A DNA stretch of 64,000 nt from Bacillus infantis NRRL B-14911 (GTDB lineage Bacteria > Bacillota > Bacilli > Bacillales > Cytobacillaceae): NCBI RefSeq assembly GCF_000473245.1, contig NC_022524.1, positions 2,380,501-2,444,500 on the forward strand. The letters are read 5' to 3'. The position numbers and the translations under genes are program-made. This document shows, one piece after another, positions 1 to 8,506 of the stretch. How positions within the stretch are numbered: the stretch's first letter is position 1; the number at the start of each line of letters is the position of its first letter. The notes under the pieces are model-generated. The model was given only the letters and a program-made list of their open reading frames with translations, did no database searches and was not told where the DNA came from.

Positions 1-16
1 GGAAGGAGGCTTTAAG

Positions 17-262
17 ATGAAGAATATCCTTGATATTAAAGGCAGGCTGAATCCATATTGGTTCAATAAAGTTATTTTCAAGGTTTATATCGCTGACGCA
101 GTGGATGAGAAAACAGTGGAATTGGAAGGTCAGAAGCTTGTTGTGGTCAATGAAACTGAAAAATTGAAGCCCGGCGAGAAGCTCAAAGTCGAGTTTCTGA
201 ACATGTGGTTTGTCTATAGCCGGATACCACGCGCAGATCAGCCAGCCAAGCAGCCGCTTTAA
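17..262 (+). CDS. small protein of unknown function
   Basis: An 81-residue ORF opens with ATG seven bases after a strong AGGAGG site at positions 4-9, so the start is well supported. The protein is soluble, with alternating hydrophobic strand-like segments and mixed charge, and no signal peptide or membrane segment. The C-terminal end (residues 70-81) is proline- and glutamine-rich and probably disordered. I do not recognise a family. It lies just inside the left edge, so its operon context is unseen, and no hairpin terminator follows it. A small helix-turn-helix gene starts 112 bases downstream after a TATAAT-containing spacer, so the two are probably separate units. Confidence 0.7.
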   Translation: MKNILDIKGRLNPYWFNKVIFKVYIADAVDEKTVELEGQKLVVVNETEKLKPGEKLKVEFLNMWFVYSRIPRADQPAKQPL

Positions 263-373
263 CTCAAAAGCCGCTTTTTTCTTCTCCTTCCTTCTTTTAT
301 TTTTATATTTCACTAGTGATGTTCTTCACTTTCTTTTATAATATGAAAATAAAAGAAAAAAGGAGATTTAACC

Positions 374-610
374 TTGGATAAAGAAATCATTAAGTTTATC
401 AGAAAGAATTATAATCTTTCACAGCGTGAATTCGCCAAAATGATTAATTGCAGCTTTTCACTGGTTGCTTTGATTGAAATCGGGAAACGCAATGTTTCAG
501 ACAATATAGAAAAAAAGATTAAAAATGCGTTCGGACTTGAAGCGCAGGATATTGAATCCATTACCAGCATCATTAAGGAAATCGGCCGCGGTATGCCTCC
601 TTTCAGCTAA
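374..610 (+). CDS. XRE-type helix-turn-helix small DNA-binding protein
   Basis: The 78-residue protein starts at a TTG codon placed seven bases after AGGAG (361-365); no ATG lies upstream in frame near the site. Residues 12-60 have the five-helix XRE/Cro pattern: a first helix ending at the YNLSQREFAKM segment, then the recognition helix in CSFSLVALIEIG, where the SxxxxxxIExG layout is typical. There is no ligand-binding or oligomerisation domain, so it resembles a minimal repressor of the SinR/Xre kind. A TATAAT hexamer at 337-342 may be its -10 box. The target is unknown. It ends in a region without genes before the convergent clamp-like gene. Confidence 0.8.
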   Translation: MDKEIIKFIRKNYNLSQREFAKMINCSFSLVALIEIGKRNVSDNIEKKIKNAFGLEAQDIESITSIIKEIGRGMPPFS

Positions 611-766
611 AAAGCCTGGATGGGAGGAAATACCTCTGCTTAGCCCTCCCCGCTTTGGCCGTTTTCCAGCTGGATTACTTGATACAGCGCAACAGATTTC
701 CCTCTGTTAATAATATTCTACTAGTATTCAGATCCCCTTCAGATTTGATTTTCTCACCTTTCAGTT

Positions 767-1945
767 TTAATCTTGATTCTGAACCTGTCCCTTGCCAAGG
801 AACATCCCTGATGCAGTCCTGACAGGAGAAATAAGGTGAAAATAGTTTGCCTCCCCAGGGGAAGAGATCAGGATTGGCTTCATTGTCCCATAAAGCCTTA
901 TTTTAATATATTCTGACTCTGTTCCTATCAGCGCATCCGCCAGATAACTCCCATTTATTACTGCTGAAGCTTCTGTTTCTCCTCTGATGCTCTGCAATTC
1001 CTGCACCTCCTCGATCATGCCCATTTCAGACATTGGGGAAGATATAGTGATGGAGTTTTCATCCTTGGCTTGGATGGAAACAAGAGAGCTTCTTTTTTCT
1101 CCAGCAAATATCATTGTCCGCTTGACACCTTGAAGAAGGTGCTTCCTATTGATGACTAACTCTGTTTTGCACCCTTCCGGCTTCAGTTTCTCAGAAGAGG
1201 GAAATCTGCCGGTCAAAAGCGAAGAGCAGAAACGGAATGTTGATGTGGCGAATACGGCCTGTGAATCAGATATATAAATGGCTGCTTCTCCGCTTGGTGA
1301 CTTGCCTATCAATTTGAGCAATTCTGCTGCATTTCTTGCCGGGAGAGTAAATGACTGGCTGAACCCAGCAGAGCCGTCAGCTTTCCACATGGCAAGCCGG
1401 CTTGAATCTGTCGCCGTGAATGTCAGCCCGTTTTCATCAAATGCCAGATTGATGCCTTCCAGGATTGGCCTTGAGCTTGTTTTGGCCGCAGATGCAGCTG
1501 TATTCCTCAATCCTGCTGCAAGATCAGATGCTTCCAATGGATATATATAAGGAAACTCTACATGTGCTCTATCAGGAAACTGGTCTAGCGGGAAACCCGC
1601 AATCGCTGCGGAAATCTGCTTGTCCATTGAATTAATCAGGATTTTATGTGAAGTGGAAGCTTTGATGCTTAAACGGCCAGGTATTTTCCTGATGACTTCA
1701 GAAAGCATTCTTCCATCAGCTGCCAGCTTTCCATATTCCAATATATCCAGGCCAGAATCCCTGCAGTTTATTAATGGGTGCTCAAAGATCACAGAGCGGT
1801 CCCCGTTTCCGGAAGAGACAGAAAGGCCTCCGCTGTGTGCTTCTATCATAACGAGTTTGCCAGCAGCACTATGGCTTCCCCCTGCGATTCTTGCCGCCTC
1901 ACTGATGCTTTCAAAAATACTCTCACCATTTACTTTAAATTCCAT
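767..1945 (-). CDS. second DNA polymerase III beta-subunit-like sliding clamp (DnaN paralogue)
   Basis: The protein (392 residues) has the length of a bacterial beta clamp and its three-domain order. The middle domain carries a RPILEGINLAF segment followed near residue 180 by TDSSRLA, the counterpart of TDSHRLA in DnaN, and the C-terminal tail contains the hydrophobic SPVRT motif typical of LLPVRTY. The canonical dnaN should lie beside dnaA, and none of those neighbours is here, so this is a paralogue like the second DnaN reported in the B. cereus group. A GTG lies nine bases upstream (1954), but it overlaps the AGGAGG site; the ATG at 1945 has ideal spacing of about seven bases. The NUDIX and HAD genes lie upstream on the same strand. 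Confidence 0.85.
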   Translation of the reverse strand: MEFKVNGESIFESISEAARIAGGSHSAAGKLVMIEAHSGGLSVSSGNGDRSVIFEHPLINCRDSGLDILEYGKLAADGRMLSEVIRKIPGRLSIKASTSHKILINSMDKQISAAIAGFPLDQFPDRAHVEFPYIYPLEASDLAAGLRNTAASAAKTSSRPILEGINLAFDENGLTFTATDSSRLAMWKADGSAGFSQSFTLPARNAAELLKLIGKSPSGEAAIYISDSQAVFATSTFRFCSSLLTGRFPSSEKLKPEGCKTELVINRKHLLQGVKRTMIFAGEKRSSLVSIQAKDENSITISSPMSEMGMIEEVQELQSIRGETEASAVINGSYLADALIGTESEYIKIRLYGTMKPILISSPGEANYFHLISPVRTASGMFLGKGQVQNQD

Positions 1946-1987
1946 CTGGTCCACCTCCTTTGATATGAGAATAGCTCTCTTTCACTG

Positions 1988-2452
1988 CTAAATCCGCCTG
2001 CCTCTTTTAGACATTTCTTTTTTCCGCAATAAATCTTCTGCAGCCGTAATGCTCCGCGTCAGCCATTCAGGTGCATCCGGCTGTTCAAGGATTTCTCTGA
2101 TGCTCATCCACATCACTTCCTCGTTTTCATCAGGACAGACTGGACTGGCTTCACCGCTTTGGTATTCACACAGAAAAACAATGTCAATCACATGATATCC
2201 GTCATCCGTAATGAAAGAACTGCTGCATACATACTCCATTCCATCTTTAATCAGTACACCTGTTTCCTCCAGGATTTCTCTTTTTACTGTTCTTTCCAAA
2301 ACATCTGTGGAATGACCCTCCTTCTCCGCCTTGCCTCCGATCAGAGCCAGCATTCCCCCGGCATGGCTTTCCTGGCTGCTTCTTTTTCCGATCAGCCATT
2401 TACCTCCTCTGTGGACTGCTCCTTCAACATTTACTATGAACATCACTTTCAC
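1988..2452 (-). CDS. NUDIX hydrolase
   Basis: The 154-residue protein has a recognisable NUDIX box: glycine pair GGKAEKEG followed by KREILEETGV, giving the RE-x2-EE metal-binding helix. The spacing between the first glutamate and the REILEE helix is about five residues longer than the classical G-x5-E-x7-R pattern. NUDIX enzymes hydrolyse nucleoside diphosphate derivatives; the substrate cannot be read from this sequence. The start is GTG at 2452 with only a weak upstream AGAGGC. The HAD gene ends nine bases upstream, so the two are probably cotranscribed, and a general housekeeping or sanitising role is the simplest inference. Confidence 0.88.
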   Translation of the reverse strand: MKVMFIVNVEGAVHRGGKWLIGKRSSQESHAGGMLALIGGKAEKEGHSTDVLERTVKREILEETGVLIKDGMEYVCSSSFITDDGYHVIDIVFLCEYQSGEASPVCPDENEEVMWMSIREILEQPDAPEWLTRSITAAEDLLRKKEMSKRGRRI

Positions 2453-2461
2453 GCCTCTGCT

Positions 2462-3139
2462 TTATGTTAAATTTTCTTTCACACCGAAGCTGCTATATAG
2501 TTCTTCAACCGTCCGAATCAAATAAGTCGGCGATGAATCAGCAGTTTGAAAGAATTCATCCTCGGTTCCATATCCGTAAAGGACAGCAGCTGAATCAATG
2601 CCTGAGTGATTTGCGCCGATCACATCATATTTCCGGTCACCAATCATTAAAATATTTTTCTTTTCATATTCCCTGAAATGCAGAAGCACGGATGATATGA
2701 TATCCTTTTTATCCGAATAGCTGCCATCAAGCGAAGCACCTTCTATGTAATCAAAAATATGTGAGATTTGAAAATGAGATAAAATTCTTTCAGCAAACGC
2801 TATAGGCTTTGAGGTGGCGACGCACAGTTTGCAGTCTTTTTCTTTTAATGATAAAAGCAATTCTGATATTCCGGGATATAATTCGTTTTCATATAATCCT
2901 TTTTCTGTGTATCTCTCCCTGTAAAACTGTACCGCTTCGTCTGCTTCCTCTCTGCTGAAAAGGCTATGTTCCTGAAAGGAATGGTGAAGAGGCGGGCCGA
3001 TGAAAAGTTTGAGAATCTCCACGGGCGGAACAGGCCGCCCCATCTTTTCTAAAGCATACCTGATCGAGCGTGCTATTCCCGGATATGGATCTGAAAGGGT
3101 CCCATCAAGGTCAAAAATAATAAGCGAATATGGTTTCAT
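2462..3139 (-). CDS. HAD-family hydrolase, phosphoglycolate-phosphatase type
   Basis: The 225-residue protein has all HAD motifs: FDLDGTL near residue 10 with the nucleophile aspartate, ATSKP as motif II/III with the conserved lysine, and GDRKYD with the terminal acidic pair. The helical cap after motif I (FIGPPLHHSF) matches the Gph/PpaX group. Substrates in this group are small phosphomonoesters or pyrophosphate. I chose the ATG at 3139 because GGAGG lies eight bases before it; a longer upstream reading to 3181 lacks a site. It precedes the NUDIX gene by nine bases and likely shares its transcript. Confidence 0.88.
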   Translation of the reverse strand: MKPYSLIIFDLDGTLSDPYPGIARSIRYALEKMGRPVPPVEILKLFIGPPLHHSFQEHSLFSREEADEAVQFYRERYTEKGLYENELYPGISELLLSLKEKDCKLCVATSKPIAFAERILSHFQISHIFDYIEGASLDGSYSDKKDIISSVLLHFREYEKKNILMIGDRKYDVIGANHSGIDSAAVLYGYGTEDEFFQTADSSPTYLIRTVEELYSSFGVKENLT

Positions 3140-3206
3140 GTATTCCTCCTTTCCCTCACTTAATATTACCATAATTATCAAAACATTCAGGGAGTTATAT
3201 AAGTGA

Positions 3207-3245
3207 AAAAAATAGACAGCTTATTAATGGAAGCTGCCTACCTTT
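3207..3245 (-). terminator. intrinsic terminator after the GtrA-like gene
   Basis: Read on the minus strand, TAGGCAGCTT pairs imperfectly with AAGCTGTCTA and is followed by seven Ts. It ends the ykoS-like / glycosyltransferase / gtrA transcript. Confidence 0.7.
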
Positions 3246-3660
3246 TAAATACAATATATTTCTGTCCCAAATAATTCAACACTGTATATAATACAGTTCC
3301 CAACAGGACTGCCGCCGTTTCTGGATAGAATGCCAGATGATTGTCCAAAATCAATACCAGCTTCTTTGATAGGCTGTAGGAAATAAAATAGCAGCTTGCC
3401 GCAAGGCTCGCAAAGAGAAGACCGCTTTTTATAAAAGGCTGTGAGCTTTTAAATGTATAAGCTTTATTAAGAAAATAGCTTGTCACAGCACCAGCAGCAT
3501 TTCCGAGGAGCGTGGAGAACCAGTACCCTGTCCCTGCCAACAGTAGAATATAAATGCTGCCTAGCCCGATCAGTGTATTGATTAGGCCGACAAGGAGGAA
3601 CCGGACAAGTGTATCAGTTGGTTTCAGGAAGCTGGCGATACTTGATGCTGAATCCTTCAT
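3238..3660 (-). CDS. GtrA-like four-helix membrane protein
   Basis: The 140-residue protein has four hydrophobic segments and the GtrA signature: FLLVGLINTLIGL in the first helix and a GxxxSYFLNKAYTF stretch at the end of the third. GtrA proteins are thought to help move undecaprenyl-linked sugars across the membrane for O-antigen or wall glycosylation. The gene overlaps the 3' end of the upstream glycosyltransferase by about 47 bases in another frame, a translational-coupling arrangement normal for gtrA/gtrB pairs. The partner enzyme and the large membrane protein upstream support a role in sugar decoration of an envelope polymer; the acceptor is unknown. Confidence 0.88.
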   Translation of the reverse strand: MKDSASSIASFLKPTDTLVRFLLVGLINTLIGLGSIYILLLAGTGYWFSTLLGNAAGAVTSYFLNKAYTFKSSQPFIKSGLLFASLAASCYFISYSLSKKLVLILDNHLAFYPETAAVLLGTVLYTVLNYLGQKYIVFKR

Positions 3661-4651
3661 CCTGCTCCATCTCCCTGTTTTTCAGCTGAAGTGACGCAGG
3701 CAGTGTGTAGGTATCAATTTCGACTATGAATTTTGGCCGCCTTTTAGTTTCTTTGTAGATCTTCCCTATATATTCCCCGATCATTCCTATTGCGGTAAGC
3801 TGCACTCCGCCTATGAGCCAGATGGATGAAATGAGAGATGTCCAGCCGGCTTCAGTGCTGCCGGTAAACTTTAGAAAAAGAAAATAAGTCCCAAAAAGGA
3901 TGCTGATTACAGAAGATACAAGACCTGCCATTAAAACGAGCCGGATCGGTGTCACCGAAAAGGAAGTCAATCCATCAAGGGCAAAGGATAGCATTTTTTT
4001 CAGCGGATACTTCGTCTCCCCGGCCATCCGCTCTTTCCGCTCATACATGACCTGGTCTGAGCGGAAGCCGATCAGGGGTATAATGCCTCTCAGGAACATA
4101 TTTGCCTCCCCAAAATGTGCCAGCTCCTCGGCAGCGCGCCTGCTTAAGAGGCGGAAATCAGCATGATTATAGACCAGGCTGGCGCCAAGCTTTGCCATCA
4201 GTTTATAAAAACCCTGGGCAGTCGCCCGTTTGAAAAAAGTATCCTTTTCCCTTTTACTCCTAACTCCGTAGACTATATCACAGCCTTCATGATATTTAAC
4301 CAGAAATTCCCTGATGGCACAGGGATCATCCTGAAGGTCTGCATCGATCGTGACAATGCAGTCCGAAGATTTCATGCTGGTAAAAATTCCTGCTAAAAGG
4401 GCATTTTGGTGCCCTGAGTTCCTGGACAGCTTAAGCCCTGTCACCCGTTCAGATTTCAGGCTTTCTTTATGGATGAGATTCCATGTCCTATCCCTGCTCC
4501 CGTCATCAACAAACAGAAGCTTGCTCGAGCTGGAAATCAGTCCTTCAGTTTCAAGGTCCTCCAGAAGCCTGCCAAGTTCCGCCATCGTATATGCCAGCAT
4601 CTCTTCTTCGTTATAGCAGGGTACAACGATAGTTAATATAGTTTCAGTCAT
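3614..4651 (-). CDS. family 2 glycosyltransferase, GtrB / dolichyl-phosphate-mannose-synthase type
   Basis: The 345-residue protein begins with a GT-A fold: VVPCYNEEEM near residue 10, FVDDGSRDRT near 48, and the metal-binding DADLQDDP motif near 105. Two transmembrane helices lie near residues 235-300, as in GtrB and B. subtilis YkoT/YkcC-like proteins, which charge undecaprenyl phosphate with a nucleotide sugar. The ATG at 4651 follows AGGAGG by seven bases and replaces a longer reading without a site. Downstream overlap with gtrA and the adjacent YkoS-like gene argue for one operon. The donor sugar cannot be inferred, but galU across the divergent promoter region supplies UDP-glucose. Confidence 0.9.
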   Translation of the reverse strand: MTETILTIVVPCYNEEEMLAYTMAELGRLLEDLETEGLISSSSKLLFVDDGSRDRTWNLIHKESLKSERVTGLKLSRNSGHQNALLAGIFTSMKSSDCIVTIDADLQDDPCAIREFLVKYHEGCDIVYGVRSKREKDTFFKRATAQGFYKLMAKLGASLVYNHADFRLLSRRAAEELAHFGEANMFLRGIIPLIGFRSDQVMYERKERMAGETKYPLKKMLSFALDGLTSFSVTPIRLVLMAGLVSSVISILFGTYFLFLKFTGSTEAGWTSLISSIWLIGGVQLTAIGMIGEYIGKIYKETKRRPKFIVEIDTYTLPASLQLKNREMEQDEGFSIKYRQLPETN

Positions 4652-4670
4652 TCTGCTTCCTCCTAGATGT

Positions 4671-6392
4671 CTATATTGCCTTATACAAATAAATCTTCCA
4701 GGCAGCATCCCCGGATGTGAATTCTCTCTCCAGCTCCAGACCGTTTTCCATGCTGTTCATAATCGGCACGGCAGAAAAAAAATATTCACCTCCCATTTCT
4801 TTGAAAACAGCAGTATCCAATTTGAGATTTTTGAGCTTTTTATCAGAAGTTTTTTTGAACATATAATGCTTCCCCAGTTCTGCTGTAAAGATATAGCATC
4901 TTCCTCCCCATTCATCAAAATAGCGGCGAATGGTCTTATTTTTTGCCAATTCCTCCGCAATTATTTTCCTGAACTGGTGCTTATAGGTGAGCGGGTAGAA
5001 ATTATTATACGTGTCCAGCGTATAAAAGCCGTTATACTGGGCAATTGCCGGATGGATGCCTATGCTTGCAACCCGGTAATCCTCCTTTGGCCTGTCTATG
5101 TAATTTCCTATTTCATCGAATAAACTTTCTGCGTAGAATTCTTTCACCGAGGGCTTTCTGCTGTAAATAATTTCGTCATTGAAAGCTCCAAGCAAAAGAA
5201 TCTGAGCGATAATGACGGCAAGGATGCTTTTTCTGCTTTTCGACGATGTCCAGACGATCCTTAAGGCGAGCGCAAATCCTATATAAATGACAAGCGGCCG
5301 CAAAAAGTGAAACCTGGCAAAATTGAAGGTGTCCATAAAATGAAAACGCTCTGTCAATGGAAGCCATCCTTTATAAAACCAGAAAGCGTACCAGAAGGAC
5401 AGAAGAAAATTAAAGGCAAACAAACATACGTAAATTCTCTCCTGCCTCCAGCTTTTATTCTTCCAGACAAGGAATAAAGCATAAAGGGTGACAGGCAGGA
5501 TAATGAGCCCGTGAACTGTCATGACATGGGTATGGCCCAGAACAAAGTTTTTAAAGGCAAGCCTTACGCAATGGGCGAACGTAAGCCGAGCATGAAAATA
5601 TTCATCACGGCTGTTGTCTTCTTCCAGAAAAAGAAATGAGTGGACAAGGCGGTATTCAACCAGCAGATATAAAAATGTCATGCCTGCTATAGCCGCAAGA
5701 AATCGCAGATTTGTGCCTTTTCCCCTGAAAAGGTCAACCAGCCATAATCCTCCCATTGCTGCAAGGAAGAAGAAAAATCCGAGAACAAAGCTGGAGTAAA
5801 AAGGAAGCAGGGTGAGCGCCAGATAGCTTTTCCAGTCTGACTTCCCCTTCCGTATATTCAAAAATGCCCATAAGGCAAGGGGCATACCGAGAGTGCTCAG
5901 CATTCCGGATGGCCAAAATGGAGTCAGCGCGAATGCAAGTGCTGCCCCCACCCTGATGGCTGACCATTCAGGTGATCTGATAAAATGAGTTTTCAGCAAA
6001 AGATACATGCCCATGAATGCAGCACATCTTGTAAGGAGCTGATTAAGGGCATAGGCTGTCATGGTCGGAAAAATAGAAAACAGCCAAACGATGCCGCTGA
6101 GTTCAGTGCCAAAGGCATTGCGCGGCAGGCCGTTGATGACCTGCGGGATGACAGCCTCTGCCGTTCCATAAGTCTGCCCGCTTTCTCTGAGGACTTTATA
6201 CCATGCATGGTTAGAATCCAGGTTGTCATGGACTCGTATATGCGCATCTTCCCCGAGAATGAATAAGGGACTTACATACAAGGCAATGGCAGCAAGCGCC
6301 ATGATGATATTTTTTCGGTCTTTCAGGAATAGATTTCCGGTCAATTCATACACCCCGCCAACTCTTGCATTGGTATTAAATTGTGCGGGCAT
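4671..6392 (-). CDS. large polytopic membrane protein, YkoS-like (DUF6044 type)
   Basis: The 573-residue protein has about eleven to twelve hydrophobic segments in its first two thirds, then a soluble C-terminal portion (about residues 400-573). The topology resembles GT-C-fold transferases that use lipid-linked sugars, and the order with a GtrB-type transferase matches my recollection of B. subtilis ykoS-ykoT. An RDEYFHARLTFAH segment follows a long extracytoplasmic loop. The start is uncertain: ATG 6392 has AAAGGA 12 bases upstream, while a GTG about 13 codons inside has GGCGGG close by. Likely role, by inference: transfer of a sugar from the GtrB product onto an envelope polymer. Confidence 0.75.
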   Translation of the reverse strand: MPAQFNTNARVGGVYELTGNLFLKDRKNIIMALAAIALYVSPLFILGEDAHIRVHDNLDSNHAWYKVLRESGQTYGTAEAVIPQVINGLPRNAFGTELSGIVWLFSIFPTMTAYALNQLLTRCAAFMGMYLLLKTHFIRSPEWSAIRVGAALAFALTPFWPSGMLSTLGMPLALWAFLNIRKGKSDWKSYLALTLLPFYSSFVLGFFFFLAAMGGLWLVDLFRGKGTNLRFLAAIAGMTFLYLLVEYRLVHSFLFLEEDNSRDEYFHARLTFAHCVRLAFKNFVLGHTHVMTVHGLIILPVTLYALFLVWKNKSWRQERIYVCLFAFNFLLSFWYAFWFYKGWLPLTERFHFMDTFNFARFHFLRPLVIYIGFALALRIVWTSSKSRKSILAVIIAQILLLGAFNDEIIYSRKPSVKEFYAESLFDEIGNYIDRPKEDYRVASIGIHPAIAQYNGFYTLDTYNNFYPLTYKHQFRKIIAEELAKNKTIRRYFDEWGGRCYIFTAELGKHYMFKKTSDKKLKNLKLDTAVFKEMGGEYFFSAVPIMNSMENGLELEREFTSGDAAWKIYLYKAI

Positions 6393-6507
6393 CAGGAGAA
6401 CTATTCCTTTTTTTCCTGATTAAAAGGTGCATATCCCGTTTGTCCCTGTTCATATGTTCAGTTGAGTGCACTTAATTCAGCTAAAATTCTGCTGGGAGGT
6501 ATCAAGC

Positions 6508-7389
6508 ATGATCAGAAAAGCGGTCATTCCGGCGGCCGGTCTTGGCACCCGTTTTCTGCCCGCCACCAAAGCCCAGCCAAAGGAAATGCTGCCGGTTGCC
6601 GACAAGCCTGCCATCCAATACATCGTGGAGGAAGCCATTCTTTCCGGCATTGAGGATATTATCATCATTACGGGAAGAAACAAACGTGCAATTGAAGACC
6701 ATTTCGATAAGTCTATCGAACTTGAACTGATACTGAAGAAAACCGGCAAAACCGAACTCTTAGAAAAAGTGGAAGCAGCTTCGAATCTTGCTTCAATCCA
6801 TTATGTAAGGCAAAAGGAACCATTGGGACTCGGGCACGCAGTTCTTTGTGCAAAACAATTCATCGGGAATGAGCCTTTTGCTGTCCTCCTCGGTGATGAC
6901 CTGGTTGATTCCGGTACCCCTGCTCTCTTGCAGATGATCAGCCAATTCAAAGAAACTGGAACGTGCATGATCGGTGCAAAGGAAGTTCCCTGGGAGAACG
7001 TTTCCAAATACGGGATCATCGACTATTCCTTCAAAGCAGGCAATCTTTGTAAAATCGAGCAGCTGGTCGAAAAGCCTTCAAAGGACTCTGCTCCGACCAA
7101 TCAGGCTATCATCGGGCGCTATGTTCTTACACCAGAGATATTTACTGTACTGGAGTCCCTTCAGCCTGACTTTTCTGGAGAAATCCAGCTGACTGAAGCT
7201 CTTTCGCAGCTTCTGAAAAAAGGGCCCATGTATTCATGTCTGATAGAAGGCAATCGCTATGATACCGGGGATAAATTCGGCTTTCTTCAGGCTTCAATCG
7301 AGTTTTCCCTTAAGAACGAAGAGATTAAAGAAAAGCTGGAGCGATATTTGTATAGTTTGCGGGAGAGAGAGAAGAGAGCGGAGAGCTGA
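6508..7389 (+). CDS. galU: UTP-glucose-1-phosphate uridylyltransferase
   Basis: This 293-residue enzyme makes UDP-glucose from UTP and glucose 1-phosphate. The N-terminus AVIPAAGLGTRFLPATK is the nucleotide-binding signature, followed by PKEMLPV with the catalytic lysine region, and by LGDD and VEKP motifs of the bacterial GalU/GtaB family. The start ATG at 6508 lies seven bases after GGGAGGT. The gene is divergent from the envelope glycosylation cluster, which may use its product for glucosyl lipids. Its own hairpin terminator lies directly at the stop codon, so it appears monocistronic. B. subtilis has several such paralogues (GtaB, YngB, YtdA); the sequence alone does not say which one this is. 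Confidence 0.95.
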   Translation: MIRKAVIPAAGLGTRFLPATKAQPKEMLPVADKPAIQYIVEEAILSGIEDIIIITGRNKRAIEDHFDKSIELELILKKTGKTELLEKVEAASNLASIHYVRQKEPLGLGHAVLCAKQFIGNEPFAVLLGDDLVDSGTPALLQMISQFKETGTCMIGAKEVPWENVSKYGIIDYSFKAGNLCKIEQLVEKPSKDSAPTNQAIIGRYVLTPEIFTVLESLQPDFSGEIQLTEALSQLLKKGPMYSCLIEGNRYDTGDKFGFLQASIEFSLKNEEIKEKLERYLYSLREREKRAES

Positions 7390-7421
7390 AAAAAGACACT
7401 CTTTGGTGGAGTGTCTCAGCA
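7385..7421 (+). terminator. hairpin at the end of galU
   Basis: AGACACTC (7394-7401) pairs with GAGTGTCT (7409-7416) around a TTTGGTG loop, extended by GCTGA/CAGC flanks. No good T-run follows, so termination strength is uncertain. The 11-mer AAAAGACACTC recurs in the hairpin at the other end of the tandem array. Confidence 0.6.
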
Positions 7422-7563
7422 TCTAAAAAAAATGAAGCCAAACTGAGCGGCAACATTAAATGGGAATTTAAGGGGAAAACTCGTTCTGAGAAAAAGTGAA
7501 GAGGACTTACTAAAAACGGTAAGGCTTGAAAAAAGTTAATGACACATCAACGTGCAGCCGAGT

Positions 7564-8500
7564 CATGTATCCCCACGATGGGTACATGATTTCTTTTATT
7601 CTTCCTAGTCATGTATCGCAGGAGCCTGTTGGGATACATGACTTTCTTTTTTTCTCCATACTCATGTATCCCAGGAGCCTGATGGGATACATGACCATCC
7701 TTTTTTCTCCCTACTCATGTATTCCGGGAACCTGATGGGATACATGACTCTCCTTTTTTCTCCCCACTCATGTATCCCAGGAGCCTGATGGGATACATGA
7801 CTTTCTTTTTTTCTCCCTACTCATGTATCTCAGGAGCATGATGGGATACATGACCATCCTTTTTTCTCCATGCTCATGTATCCCAGGAGCCTGATGGGAT
7901 ACATGACCATCCTATTTTTCTCCCTACTCATGTATTCCGGGAACCTGTTGGGATACATGACCATCCTTTTTTCTCCCTACTCATGTATTCCGGGAACCTG
8001 ATGAGATACATGACCATCCTTTTTTCTCCCTACTCATGTATTCAGGGAACCTGATGGGATACATGACCATCCTTTTTTCTCCCTACTCATGTATTCCGGG
8101 AACCTGATGGGATACATGACTTTCTTTTTTTCTCCCCACTTATGTATCGCAGGAGCCTGATGGGATACATGACTTTCTTTTTTTCTCCCTACTCATGTAT
8201 CTCAGGAGCATGATGGGATACATGACCATCCTTTTTTCTCCCTACTCATGTATTCCGGGAACCTGATGAGATACATGACCATCCTTTTTTCTCCCTACTC
8301 ATGTATTCCGGGAACATGATGGGATACATGACTCTCCTTTTTTCTCCCCCACTCATGTATCCCAGGAGCATGATGGGATACATGACCATCCTTTTTTCTC
8401 CCTACTCATGTATTCCGGGAACGTGATGGGATACATGACTCTCCTTTTTTTCTCCCCACTCATGTATTCCACGAGCCTGATCGATATATGGCTTTCCTTT
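7564..8500 (+). repeat. tandem array of eighteen 53-bp units, each with a perfect or near-perfect hairpin
   Basis: Units begin with CATGTATCCC (or variants such as CATGTATTCC, CATGTATCTC), then an 11-nt centre with AGGAGCCTGAT or GGGAACCTGAT, then GGGATACATG, then a pyrimidine-rich link ACCATCCTTTTTTCTCC and C(C/T)ACT. Starts fall at 7564, 7610, 7663 and on to 8407 and 8461; 17 intervals span 897 bases, mean 52.8. Many variants in the left arm (CCC to TCC or CTC) keep RNA pairing on the plus strand through U-G wobbles. The first and last units are the most diverged, as expected for expansion by slippage or unequal exchange. Units 7, 15 and 17 each carry one extra base. The spacers are alike, so this is not CRISPR. 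The array fills the convergent galU-MATE gap. Confidence 0.95.
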
Positions 8501-8506
8501 TTTCCG

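Noticed and set aside
1620-1991. 123-codon plus-strand frame opposite the clamp gene
   Set aside because: No ribosome binding site, and the strand opposite carries a complete DnaN-type protein.
7564-8500. CRISPR array reading of the 53-bp repeats
   Set aside because: The would-be spacers are about 22 bases and nearly identical in all units, and there is no leader or cas gene.
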